A program made the position numbers and the translations under genes. A model generated the notes under the pieces. That model did not search any database and was not told the DNA's origin. It saw only the letters and a program-made list of their open reading frames with translations. From contig NC_059412.1 in NCBI RefSeq assembly GCF_905220565.1, forward strand, positions 12,992,125-13,056,124: 64,000 bases of DNA. The letters are read 5' to 3'. Shown piece after piece: positions 1 through 9,400 of this stretch (the first letter of the stretch is position 1; the number at the start of each line of letters is the position of its first letter). The DNA comes from Melitaea cinxia. Lineage: Eukaryota > Arthropoda > Insecta > Lepidoptera > Nymphalidae.

Positions 1-631
1 GCTTTATTCTTGCTGTGGGAAATGCACAGTGCGCATATTTTGCATTGACACTGGAGTTGTATTGACAACACTGACCGGGAATAATAATAGTAAATAGCAT
101 AATATAGTATATATATAATAACAGTCTGGGGCGCGGCTGTTCTATGAATGAGTGTATGCGAGTCTGCAGTTCGTGTTGTGAGTGAGGAGAATATGTAGGT
201 GTATATGAAATTTGATGGTAGTGTATTATAAGTATTAAATGCATTAATAAAGCAAGAATTTAACAATGTTGAACTTACGAAGTTGTCCGTGCCACACTGT
301 TAAGTGATAGTGGCGGCGCAGATCCGTAGTCTATGTTAGACTTATTTTGCATGATGCGGACCACCGGACAGGCGCTCGAAGTGGAAGTGGGGTAGTTAAT
401 ATAGGTGGTTGTGGAGATTTCTGAAAAAATAGTAAAAAAAATTTGGGGTAGGGGGTGAGGGGTGGGGGGATTGTTGGGGGGTGGGTTATAGAGGGGGTGA
501 GGGGTGGGGGGATTGTTGGGGGTGGGTTATAGAGGGGGTGAAGGGGATGTGAACAGCAAAAACCGCGAGAAGATCGGATGAAAAATGACTGAGATATAGC
601 AATTAATAAAAATATTAAAACTTCTTTAATA
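1..631. other. no gene seen; AT-rich, then G-rich flank
   Basis: No coding region is recognisable. The first 300 bases are AT-rich with scattered GC blocks and could be part of a retroelement untranslated region, but I see no partner repeat in the window. From about 430 the top strand becomes strongly G-rich (see the tandem repeat entry). The LTR element's target duplication AATA sits at 628-631. Confidence 0.5.
440..600 (+). repeat. G-rich tandem repeat and dispersed AAAACCGC repeat, copy 1
   Basis: A unit of about 42 bases built on GGGGGTGAGGGGTGGGGGG then TTGTTGGGGG and GGGTTATAGA occurs twice in a row (about 451-535) with a partial third. It runs into AAAACCGCGAGAAGATCGGA. A related G-rich stretch leading to AAAACCGCAAAGGCATAGGA lies at about 4080-4200, and a reverse-complement relative at 44270-44400. 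I infer one old dispersed repeat family; identity is not established. Confidence 0.45.
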
Positions 632-797
632 TATAGCGTGTGGCTTACTTGTTATAGTAATATAGCGGGCAACCCCGTGTAGTTTGTCATTTTGCCGCTA
701 GGCTAAGCGGGCGAGCGGAAATCAAGGCAGTGAGCGTGCGACTACGCCACTTGACGTTTCTCTGTGTTCGACGCCCTCCCGGTACACATGTACTACA
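632..797 (+). repeat. 5' LTR of the rearranged gypsy-type element
   Basis: Begins TATAGCGTGTGG (the 3' copy has the canonical TG start) and ends TACTACA. It differs from the 3' LTR at roughly eight positions including a one-base indel near 655, so about 5% divergence, suggesting an old insertion. Confidence 0.85.
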
Positions 798-799
798 AC

Positions 800-813
800 T
801 GGCTCCCAACGTG
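800..813 (+). other. candidate primer binding site
   Basis: TGGCTCCCAACGTG begins two bases after the 5' LTR end, the normal place for a tRNA primer site. TGGC at the start is typical of 3' tRNA ends with CCA; I do not assign the tRNA. Confidence 0.55.
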
Positions 814-944
814 TGTAATAATAACTACTTGGTCGACGAAATTCACTCGGCAAGTAAGTTTCGGGGTTTTCGAACTCATTACGGTGTTGTTACGCGGTAA
901 ACCATCGTAATCATCTGTCTTCGGTGGCTCAAAACCGATCAACA

Positions 945-1330
945 ATGCCGAGAACACGAAAAATGTCGGAAGACAATGCGGACAATAATGGCGCCGGCGG
1001 CGCCGACGCCGCTTCGAATAATACTATTACGCTTTCTCAAGAAACGCTCACTAGTTTGCTACCAAGCATTCAACAAAGCCAAAATGAATTTTGTCAACAA
1101 TTAATTAGAGAAGTACGTTCATCAACACCGCAAGCTAATATGTCGGATTACCTATCGGGTTCAACACATTCTATGAACGGAAATTTCGCGAAGTGTTTGT
1201 CGCGTTATGGCGGTCGCCCGGAGGAATCATTAGATAACTTCATAGATGCGTTTATTACATATAAAGAATGTGCAAATGTATCGAACGAAAACGCTCGCCG
1301 CGGCTTTTCTATGTTGCTGGAGGGACCTGG
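945..1330 (+). pseudogene. gag N-terminal part, cut at the inversion breakpoint
   Basis: The frame starts at an ATG (MPRTRKMSEDNADN) and reads about 127 codons of an acidic leader plus a capsid-like segment containing RYGGRPEESLDNFIDAF and GFSMLLEG, typical of gypsy-type Gag proteins. After MLLEG near 1325 the frame runs into the antisense of RT codons and stops at 1394. Gag should continue into a zinc-knuckle domain; that part lies on the opposite strand at 2641-2874. Non-functional. Confidence 0.7.
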
Positions 1331-2464
1331 AACCTTATCCGGGTCCGTACGCAACCCGTGTTTATCGATTACATACCCCAAATATTTCAACTGACTCCTA
1401 AAAAAACGACATTTATCAAAATTAATTGTAAGATTACATTCTTTTAAAATTTCCAATATTTGTAATAAAATAGAAACATGTTCATTGAAATCCGCGGTTG
1501 CAATTATTAAATCATCAACATAACAACAAACTTTAACCCCGAAACGGTTTCCAAACAACTTATCTACTAATCTCTGTTGAGTGGCAGATGCGTTAGTTAA
1601 ACCAAACGCCATACGCTTATACCTGAATGTACCACGTGACGGAATATAAAAAGCCGTTTTATCCCTATCCGATTCCTGAATCTGAGTTTGAAAAAAGGCA
1701 CTACAAAAATCGATTGTTGACAAATAATGAGCATCCCTAAGATTATCTAAAATTTCTGATATATAAGGCAAACTATATGCATCCTTTTTGGTTACCGCAT
1801 TCAGTTTCCGACTATCCAAACATAACCGATAACTACCCGTATCCTTTCCCTTAGGAACCAAAAGTACCGGAGAACTCCACTCACTCTGACAGTGTTCGAT
1901 GACATCCAACTCAAGCATCTTATCAACCTCCTCCGAAAGAATTCGTTGTTTCTCAGGAGACATCCGATAATATCGTTGCTTAATGGGAACAGCATCCCCC
2001 GTATCAATTCTATAAGTAACCACGGTAGTCAACCCTAAACCTTTCCGCTCAAAAGAAACAGAACGAAACTGATTAATAATGCTATCAACAATTGAACGCT
2101 GATCGCTATTTAAATGTTCATAACCCGTAATGACGTCATCCGAATTATTACACAAAATAGATTCTTGTTTAAAACTAACTGAATTAATATATTTCGGACA
2201 AATTTTAAATATTTTCCAAAAGTCAATGCCTAAAATGATGTTTGAATTAATTTCCGGAAAAACAAAAATTTTTATAAAATGAAGTCGATCTTCGAACGCA
2301 ACCGGTAAACACAAGTAACCAAGAGAAAACAACTTGTTCCCGTTAGCCACAACCACAGAAATAATATTATCTTTAAAAAGAGTATAACCTCGTTGTAAGA
2401 AATCCTTATAAAAACTACCCCCCAAAATTGATATAGACGCACCAGTGTCTAAGAGACCCGACAA
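1330..2464 (-). pseudogene. inverted protease and reverse transcriptase of the LTR element
   Basis: Read on the minus strand the frame opens with an aspartic protease (LLDTGASISILGG, then IILGIDFWK), passes a linker and enters an RT domain with SEWSSPVLLVPKGKD, CLDSRKLNAVTKKD, FCSAFFQTQIQ, AFGLTNASATQQRL and the catalytic CYVDDLII. It ends after YLGYVIDKHGLRTDPDKV, where it meets the gag antisense at about 1330. RNase H and the integrase core are absent. The protease frame continues upstream of 2464, so the apparent start is not a real one. The domain order (zinc knuckle, protease, RT) is normal within the inverted block, so one inversion explains it. Confidence 0.85.
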
Positions 2465-2640
2465 CTTAATGTCATCTATATGTATAACAGCATAAGGCCT
2501 ATTTTCAATACAATTATCATTACACAGAACCGAGTTTAATTTATACGATAAAAAATAAATTGAAATGGTTTTAAGCCAAGAATCCTAATCAGATTTAGAA
2601 AAATTAATATTATTACTAGTTTTAACTCGGTTCCAACTTA

Positions 2641-2874
2641 CTCGTTTTTTGAATCTTTAACCCCATTATTATATTTCGATTTACATTTAACACAATCGGG
2701 ACGCTTAACATTAGGCTCTCGGCAACCGAAACAAAACACAACATCCTTAAAACAATCAGCATACGAGTGAGAAAACGATTTACAACGTTGACAATAAACA
2801 GTACGATTCGCCGCGCAATCACCGATGGAATTAATGCTCGGCTGAATTTTACTAATGCTATTATCACTAGGCAC
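2641..2874 (-). pseudogene. inverted gag zinc-knuckle segment
   Basis: Minus-strand frame of 78 codons with paired cysteines in CQRCKSFSHSYADC and CFGCREPNVKRPDCVKC, the nucleic-acid-binding tail of a gag protein. It sits directly upstream (in minus sense) of the protease, as expected if gag-end, protease and RT were inverted as one piece. The right inversion breakpoint is near 2880. Confidence 0.65.
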
Positions 2875-2897
2875 AGATAGTTTAAGTTAATAAAAGA

Positions 2898-3203
2898 ATG
2901 GTTGATCAAAAATATGAACTTTTAGTTAATGACCCATCATTATATTCGCCTGAATTTGTAGTTAAGCATGGCACCAATACTTACCATTGGGAAGTGGAAG
3001 GATGGCAAAGAAGGGAGAGATCATTATTACATGATATGATGTGTATATTGTTGTCTAATTTAGAACCCTCATCAACCTTAGAAGAAATGATGCTGACAAA
3101 TTTGAAAAGAAAGATAAATCCAGAACAAATGGAATACCCTCGGGTATTCCAAAAATTAAATCAGTCGCCTAGAAAAAGAGTAAATAGCAACGCTAATGCA
3201 TAA
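2898..3203 (+). other. unassigned 101-codon frame within the LTR element
   Basis: An open frame beginning MVDQKYELLVNDPSLY, without a domain I recognise. It lies between the right inversion breakpoint and the integrase tail. It may be a fragment of the missing pol region, foreign sequence captured during the rearrangement, or chance. Confidence 0.25.
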
Positions 3204-3651
3204 CTGTTCTATTATACATCAGCAGGAACGAAACTACGTGCTATTAAAAATATGTGCTACCAGGGTGACACCAGCCAAGAAAAGGTTAGTGGATTCATTT
3301 GTTGCGGTCAAGGAAAGGGTCGAATGTCAGCAAGATCGACGTAAAGAATGTGCTGATAAATCAAAGAGGCCTACCGAAGTCTTCGAGGTAGGAGATCAAG
3401 TGCTCTTGAAGTCGAACGTCTTTAGTAGTGCGTCTAAAAATATTACATCAAAGTTTGTTCCAAAAAGGGATGGTCCTTACATTATCGCAAAAAGAGCTAG
3501 CTCTACAGCGTACCTCATTGCTAATGCCAGCAACCCTGAGGAGATTTTGGGCAAGTTTCACGTATCGGAACTCACACGTTTCTTTAGCCGAGATAGTTCA
3601 CCTCCACGCCCCATATAGTTCCCAAACGTCGAAGAGGACGTCCTCGTGAAC
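3204..3651 (+). pseudogene. integrase C-terminal domain (GPY/F module)
   Basis: The frame contains RVECQQDRRKECADKSKRPT, then FEVGDQVLLKS, then KFVPKRDGPYIIAKR and LGKFHVSELTRF, the usual C-terminal integrase module of Ty3/gypsy elements. After a stop at 3616-3618, another frame encodes PKRRRGRPREH (about 3610-3645), an AT-hook-like end commonly found there, so a frameshift separates the two. No DDE core is present upstream. Confidence 0.75.
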
Positions 3652-3728
3652 ATGCTTGTCCGGTATGTTCTGTATGTTTTAATGCGAGTTCATGAGCGGG
3701 GGCGTTCTCACAAACTCGAGGGGGAGTA

Positions 3729-3893
3729 TGTAGCGTGTGGCTTACTTGTTATAATAATAAGCGGGCAACACCGTGTAGTTTGTCATTTTGCCGCTAGGCT
3801 AAGCGAGCGAGCGGAAATCAAGGCAGTGAGCGTGCGACTACGCCGCATGACGTTTCTCTGTGTTCGACGGCCTCCCGGTACACATGTACTACA
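3729..3893 (+). repeat. 3' LTR of the rearranged gypsy-type element
   Basis: TGTAGCGTGTGG to TACTACA, preceded by the purine tract at 3718-3728 and followed by the AATA duplication at 3894-3897. Confidence 0.85.
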
Positions 3894-3897
3894 AATA

Positions 3898-4775
3898 TTT
3901 CTTAAGGAAATATTAAACTTCTATTTATAGATTGACCGACTATGGATAAAAGAAAGTTAAAAGTTGAATAATTTTTTTTAATATTTTTATTTTTATTAAA
4001 AACGGGCTTTTCGCGGTTCCTCTGTGAAACAGGGGATGAAAATTTGTACAGGGAGTAAGAGGCACCCGAGGATGCTTTTGATAGAAAAAAATTTGGAAAA
4101 AGTAAAGGTTTTGGAGGGGGTGTGAGAGTAAGGTTATGAGTGGTTTAGGTAGAGGAAGTGAAATAAATGTGTTGGGTGAAAACCGCAAAGGCATAGGATG
4201 AGGGCAAAAGAAGTTATAGATTTTTAAAGATTTTTTGTAGTTTTAAGTAATCGCTTGTTGCATGCTTAGTTATGCGGCCGGCAGGAGAGCTACGTTTTCG
4301 TAGAAAATTCGTGGAAAATCCAGTTTTTCCCGATAAAATTTTGAATTATGCACTAATGTGAAGAACACTGATGACACTCGAGTCGGTTGAAGAGTTATGA
4401 TGCACTGAATTTACGGAAATATTTACTCAACTGAAAACATGTTGGTTTTCCACTGAGAATTGTCAAAATTTACATTTTTTTTTTGTTTTAGCCACGTCGC
4501 CCAAGCTAAGGCGGTTCCAATGGTATACACCACCAGGGTGTGACAAGTGAAACCGCTAAAGTAGCCGGAGAGGTGACCACGTCGAAACTAAAGAAAATTG
4601 TCCAAAATTGTCCCTTACTGTAATCAGAAAAATCTGGTTTTCACATGGATTATTCTACTCACTGAGCACTGTTTAATGATGAAATAACACTTCACTTTAT
4701 AGAGAATTATAAGACGAGTCTTTTGATATATAACACTAGAAGAAAAACTCGTAGTAACTTTAAGGTAAGATTTAT
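3898..4775. other. no gene seen; contains second copy of AAAACCGC repeat
   Basis: No supported coding sequence. About 3990-4230 is a diverged relative of the 440-600 repeat (G-rich run, AAAACCGC, then GGATGAGG). The remainder is AT-rich and may include the left end of the Harbinger-type element whose MADF gene ends at 4776; I could not identify its terminal repeat. Confidence 0.4.
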
Positions 4776-5064
4776 TTATTGTTCTTCAAAATCAGCATAT
4801 ATATTTTCTAAAACAGTAGACGACTGAGAGCCAGAACTAATTTGCGATGGTGACGCGGGCGGAATAACAGGAGGAGATGATCGAGATGTAGTAAAATATC
4901 CTTGCGGGGTTGTATACTGTTGTTCTTGCCAATATGAAGGTGTGATCTGCTGAGTACTGTAGCGAACAGGGGGCACTAAGATTTGTCCTTTTTTGTATCA
5001 CTTGAAGTAATTCGATTTTAGTCGCAAAACGCCTATTTTCTGGTACTTTTTTGAGTTCTTTATA
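4776..5064 (-). pseudogene. MADF-BESS gene, C-terminal part
   Basis: Immediately left of the Tc1 TA, the minus strand reads YKELKKVPENRRFATKIELL, the second half of a BESS motif, then QVIQKRT. A frame change near 4980 leads to a proline, glutamine and serine rich tail ending IYADFEEQ at 4776. It continues the piece at 6690-7066 once the Tc1 element is ignored. BESS motifs mediate protein-protein contacts in MADF proteins. Confidence 0.6.
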
Positions 5065-6689
5065 CACTCGCGTGCAACTGAATCGACTCAAGCCGTATAT
5101 TGGTATAAAATATCGATTTTTAGGAAAATGGCTTATCCGATTTTCTTGTTTTTTTTTTGTTTGAAAGCCTAATCTTTTCTCTTAAAAAATGCTATTCTAA
5201 TGAGAAAAATCGGTTGAGTATTTATTGATAAAATTTAATTTGACAGAAATGCATAAAAAATGAAGAAAAATGAAAACAACAACATAATGAATAAAAAAAA
5301 TATTTTTGATAGAAGTAAAGAAAATTAAAATTTTCTATACTTTTTATTGCCTCCCCTAGCTTTTATAATGGCTTACATGCGATTTTTCATTGATTTGATA
5401 AAATCTTGAGGTATCGTATTCCATTCTTCCTCTAGCGTAGTTTTGAGCTCGACGATGCTTGATGGAGCCGTATCTCTAGCTCGCACCCTCCGTTTCAGCT
5501 CATCCCATAAATGCTCAATGCAATTCAGATCAGGACTGAGGGCTGGCCACATCATCGTCTCAATATGCACCTCTTGAAGAAACTGGCGAGTAACACTTGC
5601 TGTATGGCACCGAGCATTATCATGCATCAATAGAAAATCTTCTCCTATGTACCCCTGCATAAGGTACAACACGATCGAGGAGAATGTTTTCCACGTACTT
5701 TTGAGCTGTTAGACCACCACTCCGACCACCACCAGGCACGAAAACAAGCTCGGTCTTCCCTTCATATGATATTCCAGCCCACATCATAACTGAACCACCG
5801 CCATATAATACTCTTTCAACGAAACAGCATTGCGAGAACCGTTCCCCTGGACGCCTGTATACTCGGTCTCTTCTGTCGTTGCTGTGGAGACACATTCTGC
5901 TCTCGTCAATGAACAGGTTGGAGCTCCATTGCTCAATAGTCCAATTGAGGTGTTCACGAGCAAATTAAAGTCGGGCTTAACGGTGACCTGCGGTCAGTTT
6001 CGGGCCTCTGGCTGGCCGTTTAGGAGTTAAATTGGATTTCTTCAGCCGTCTTCTAATTGGCCACTGACTGACAGCCACTTCTCGAACCCTTCTGAGCTCC
6101 TGTTGCTCATCAACGCCCGTGAGATGCCGATTTCTCAACGAAGTTAAGACAATGAAGCGGTCGTCCGTCTCAGATGTGCTCCGGTGTCTATTGGTTTGTG
6201 GTCTCCGAACGAAGCCACTAGTCTCTTGAAGCCTTCTGTATACTCGTGAAACAGCTGATTGGCTCATGTTAAGTTTACGAGCGACTTGCCTTTGATAATG
6301 GCCCGCTTGCAACAAACCTACAACTTGGACCGTTGCTTCTAAGGTAGTGTCCATTGGATCGCGATTTAAATACTGGGAGCTTAAGGAGATGTGTACCTGT
6401 CAACGTCTGACGAGTGATTGATAAGAAATATGGGTCACGTGAGCTTTTATACATGATTTAGTCTCGCAACTCATGGGTACCGCAACGAGTAATTTCTGTA
6501 ACGCTCATGTTTGATCGTATTTATTTGAAAAGTTTTTCATTGTTTATTTGAAAATGGCTATATTTATGAAAAAAAAAATATGTCTTTCGAATAAAAAAAG
6601 TTTTACAAAAATCGGATAAGCCATTTTCCGAAAAATCAAACTTATATGCCAATATACGGCTTGAGTCGATTCAGTTGCACGCGAGTGTA
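5063..6689 (-). mobile_element. Tc1-like DD34E transposon, copy A (TA target duplication)
   Basis: Terminal inverted repeats start CACTCGCGTGCAACTGAATC and extend with few mismatches for roughly 85 bases at both ends (from 5065 and to 6687), flanked by TA at 5063-5064 and 6688-6689. The internal gene is a Tc1-type transposase on the minus strand. Copy B of the same family is at 53145-54785. The insertion splits the BESS motif of a MADF gene. Confidence 0.92.
5373..6354 (-). pseudogene. Tc1 transposase, copy A, inactivated
   Basis: Starts MDTTLEATVQVVGLLQAG, a helix-turn-helix (ARKLNMSQSAVSRVYRRL), then the DDE domain: FIDESRMCLH, LLMHDNARCHTA and SPDLNCIEHLWDELKRR, with 34 residues between the second D and the E. 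Breaks: two in-frame TAA stops near 5965-5982 (after the PKLTAGHR segment), a one-base frameshift near 5650, and a TAA about eight codons before the expected end at 5373. It would cut and paste its element at TA if intact; as it stands it cannot make full-length protein. Confidence 0.88.
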
Positions 6690-7066
6690 TAACGACAAAC
6701 AAAAGAGTTTAGCGTCATCTTGTTTGGTAATACTATTTTCTTGTAGTTCAGTCTGAAAATTTTGTCGTGACTCGATGCTTTTTTCTATTAAAACAGCTAG
6801 TTTTTCTTCTGGAATTTGTGTTTTCTTACGTTTAAGGGGACGTATTTCAGTGGCTTCAGTTGCACTGGCGTTTAGTTGACTTGTCTCCTCACTTTGCCTT
6901 TCATTCTGTTCTTCCATATTAGTTGTAGTGTCTTTATTACTTACACTATTCTGCAGGAAAGCAAGTCTTGAAAAATACATATATTGGGCTTTTTACGAGC
7001 ACCAGAAGTTGTTTTTTCTTTTTTGTATTCCTTATTGTAGCAGTCTCGTATATTTTACCATTTTTT
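6690..7066 (-). pseudogene. MADF-BESS gene, exon 2
   Basis: A polypyrimidine-AG acceptor at about 7067 precedes codons reading KKW, stop, NIRDCYNKEYKKEKTTSGARK, the second half of a MADF domain. A frame change leads to YFSRLAFLQNSVSNKD, then an acidic linker with RPLKRKKTQIPEEKL, and finally DDAKLFCLSL, the first half of a BESS motif, cut by the Tc1 terminal repeat. A stop and a frameshift show it is dead. Confidence 0.6.
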
Positions 7067-7113
7067 TGGAGTTGTGTACCTAAAAATAATAATATTATTA
7101 ATAATTTTCTTGT

Positions 7114-7998
7114 TTCAGATATCTTGGTACGGGTTGTTCATTTGGAGAACTTAGTTACAATTAGCGCTTAGGAAAATCGACGATTACAGGAATTGTCCGC
7201 GAAGTATGTAAATCATTGTGGAATAAGTTGGTAAACAAAGTCATGCCCGAAGCGACTGAAGATACCTGGAAGACAATAGCACGAGACTTTGAGAGATATG
7301 CAAATTTTCCAAATTGCATTAGTGCTGTAGACGGCAAGCATATCCGAGTTAAAAAGCCTGTTGATTCGGGATCTTTGTATCATAACTATAAACATTTCTT
7401 TTCCAGTGCTTTTAGCACCTTGCGACGCCAACTATTGCTTTACTTATGTTGATATTGGACTTATGGCAAAAGCAGTGATTCTGCTATATTTAAAAATTCT
7501 TTATTTTATAAACGACTGACAGAAAAATCATTAAACATACCAACACCTAAACCAATATCTAGTATAGACCCAACACCAATGCCTTATGTTATAGTTGGAG
7601 ATGAAGCCTTCGGCTTAGCAGAAAATTTAATGCGTCCATATTCAGGCAAATGTTTGCCACATGAAAAAAGGTTTTTTAACTATAGGTTATCGAGAGCCCG
7701 ACGTAACATTGAGTGTACTTTTGGTATTTTGGCGAATAAATAGCGCATCTTTCATAGGCCTATAAATGTAAACATAGATTTTGCCGAAGACATAATAAAA
7801 GCCTGTTGCATTCTACACAACTATGTGCGGACTAGAGATGGTCTAATACATAAAGATACTTTATATACTGCACCAATGACTAGTCTCAATATGTTGCATG
7901 CCGGAAGAGGAGCACCGTCATCTTTGAATATCAGAGATAAATTCGCTCATTACTTTGTGAACGATGGGCGTGTTCCATGGCAAGACACAAACATATAG
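7114..7998 (+). pseudogene. PIF/Harbinger-type DDE_4 transposase, 3' exon
   Basis: After a good acceptor (TTTTCTTGTTTCAG, ending 7113) the codons read YLGTGCSFGELSYN, then REVCKSLWNKLVNKVMP, then FPNCISAVDGKHIRVKKP with the first catalytic D. A frameshift near 7415 moves to another frame: VDIGLMAKAVILLYLKIL is the wrong frame there, while the proper continuation has YVIVGDEAF, RRNIECTFGILANK and ACCILHNYVRT with the catalytic E. It ends with PWQDTNI and TAG at 7996-7998. An in-frame TAG also lies at 7741. No 5' exon was found. It is 47 bases from, and antisense to, the MADF exon 2 acceptor. Confidence 0.75.
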
Positions 7999-8250
7999 CA
8001 ACAACCAACATACCGTACTTGAAAGGTTAAAGTACTTAACTAAATGTAAACAAACAAAATAAGGTAATAACGTTGTGACCTTCATTTTAAAAAATGCTCG
8101 AAATGTCTGCATAAAACAGCCGAAGTTTGTTTATATTTAATTAAGTTCCTAAAGTATACCGAGATTATAATATACTAGCGCTTCATAATAATAATTATAC
8201 GAGTAAAATAAATCTGTCAGTTCATTTTTTTTTTTTTTTTGAATAAACCT
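7999..8250. other. no gene seen; 3' flank of transposase and MADF intron
   Basis: AT-rich stretch between the transposase stop and the presumed MADF exon 1 donor. Includes a 17-base T run at about 8223-8240. Confidence 0.4.
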
Positions 8251-8424
8251 ACTTAAAATATTCTTTTTTTCAAACGTGTTTTCACAATTTCCAAATATCT
8301 CCACTAACTCTTGCCAAGCTTGGTTCTTGATAATTTTATTTGGGTAATCCTTACACTGAATATCCCATATTGCAGGTCTTTTCTCCACTTCATCAATAAA
8401 TAGTTCAGTGTCGAAACGATCCAT
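8251..8424 (-). pseudogene. MADF gene, exon 1
   Basis: Starts with ATG at 8424 and reads MDRFDTELFIDEVEKRPAIW, then QAWQELVEIF, the first half of a MADF (Myb/SANT-like in Adf-1) DNA-binding domain; the conserved tryptophans are present. The frame becomes low complexity after FEKKN, where the exon probably ends. It pairs with exon 2 at 6690-7066, which would place the antisense transposase exon inside this gene's intron. Confidence 0.6.
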
Positions 8425-8599
8425 GGCGAACTCACGAGCTGTGACGTGCTAACCGCGCGGTATCCGCAACGCAACTGAACGCGAAGTAAAGACTCCATCG
8501 TAATAGAAATGCGCGGGAGCAGCGCGATTCTATTTTCTGACGGTTGGGTTTCCGTAACCACGCGGCTTGATTAACCGCGCGGTTATGTCTGAACGATTA

Positions 8600-9058
8600 C
8601 TTAATAACTCATACTCATATCTATTTTACCTAGCAAGCGTTATTTATGTTGAAAGAATATTTTTATTACTTACTTTGGAACTCAAATGTAAACAAAGCTA
8701 AATTGTACTCTAATGTATCGGAATAAGAACGAAATTCCTTTCAATGTCCAGAGCATTTCACTTTGCCCTATAATATATTAGTCCCATGTATACTTCATTA
8801 TATCCATTTAATTTTCATGTTTCTTTTTCTATATTCCGATTCTGTATGGTATGTGGTGTTGGTGCGACCGTGTTGTCACCCGACAGCTCAAGCGGAAGAT
8901 CGGTGCTGACAGCTCTGCCAGCATATGCCGAGCTTGAGACCGGGTTTGCGATATCCTTATGGTATAATTTAATTGTTTAGCTTAATGGCTATGTAATATT
9001 GATTTGTGTGGATGTTGCAAATAAAAAAAGGATTATTATTATATTATTTTTATTATAC
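8600..9058. other. no gene; probable non-LTR retrotransposon 3' tail at 8850-9058
   Basis: From about 8850 the sequence is GC-richer, then ends in an AATAAAAAAAGG stretch and an ATT-rich microsatellite (9025-9055), the look of a non-LTR 3' UTR and tail. No coding part is attached. Weak call. Confidence 0.3.
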
Positions 9059-9059
9059 A

Positions 9060-9400
9060 AATAAGACTCTCGCGATTTCCATACGATTCTGAAATCGCGC
9101 GGCTCCCGCCATGTCTAAACTAACGCATAAACAGTTTATGTACGGGAAAAACACTATTTTCGCTGTAAAAATTCGAGTTTTCAACTTAGGTGAAATCTGA
9201 AACACGACACACGACCGCGTAGCTGGCGACAGCGCGCAACTTTTGATGTAATTTATGGATTTTTATCACTTAAAAAGCCGAATTTGGCGATTTTTCGCGA
9301 CGGAGTGACGCGGAAACGATGTTTTCGGGGCAAGCATTCGCTGCGGACTTATTTGCATATTTTGATGTAGTAGGATGGCGACGCGATACCTTGCAAGGTG
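9060..9400 (+). repeat. dispersed repeat family X, copy 1
   Basis: Shares a conserved core with copies at 31560-31860 (same strand) and 42930-43110 (opposite strand): GCGACAGCGCGCAACTTTTG at about 9226-9245, then about 55 bases later GACGCGGAAACGATG, then GCATTCGCTGCGGACT. Spacing is preserved, so these are copies of one element. No coding capacity is seen. Class unknown. Confidence 0.6.

Larger units (their letters stand above)
632..3893 (+). mobile_element. Ty3/gypsy-type LTR retrotransposon, internally inverted and deleted
   Basis: Direct repeats of about 165 bases bound the element (632-797 and 3729-3893) and a 4-bp duplication AATA flanks it (628-631 and 3894-3897). A primer-binding-site-like TGGCTCCCAACGTG follows the 5' LTR at 800-813, and a purine tract GAGGGGGAGTA ends just before the 3' LTR. 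Inside, gag starts on the plus strand, then gag zinc knuckle, protease and RT are on the minus strand, then the integrase C-terminus is on the plus strand again. The internal part is therefore rearranged while both ends are conventional. At 3.26 kb it is also shorter than usual because RNase H and the integrase core are missing. Confidence 0.85.
4776..8600. mobile_element. degenerate PIF/Harbinger-type element with MADF-BESS protein, split by Tc1
   Basis: A DDE_4 transposase on the plus strand and a MADF-BESS DNA-binding protein on the minus strand occur together, the two-gene set of PIF/Harbinger transposons. A Tc1 element occupies 5065-6687. The ends are not resolved. Candidate subterminal signals on the right are repeated AACCGCGCGG motifs (8451-8460 and the palindrome AACCGCGCGGTT at 8573-8584). 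Both genes are broken. Confidence 0.5.

Noticed and set aside
1..300. Possible LTR or primer-site region near the left edge
   Set aside because: No partner copy in the window and no adjoining coding region; calling an LTR here would be a guess.
3646..3930. 94-codon plus-strand frame across the 3' LTR
   Set aside because: Lies in the LTR and flank; no start context, domain or homology.
4837..5091. A protein starting within the Tc1 terminal repeat (MSRFSCTRV)
   Set aside because: The apparent start is Tc1 repeat sequence fused by insertion to the MADF C-terminus; not a real gene start.
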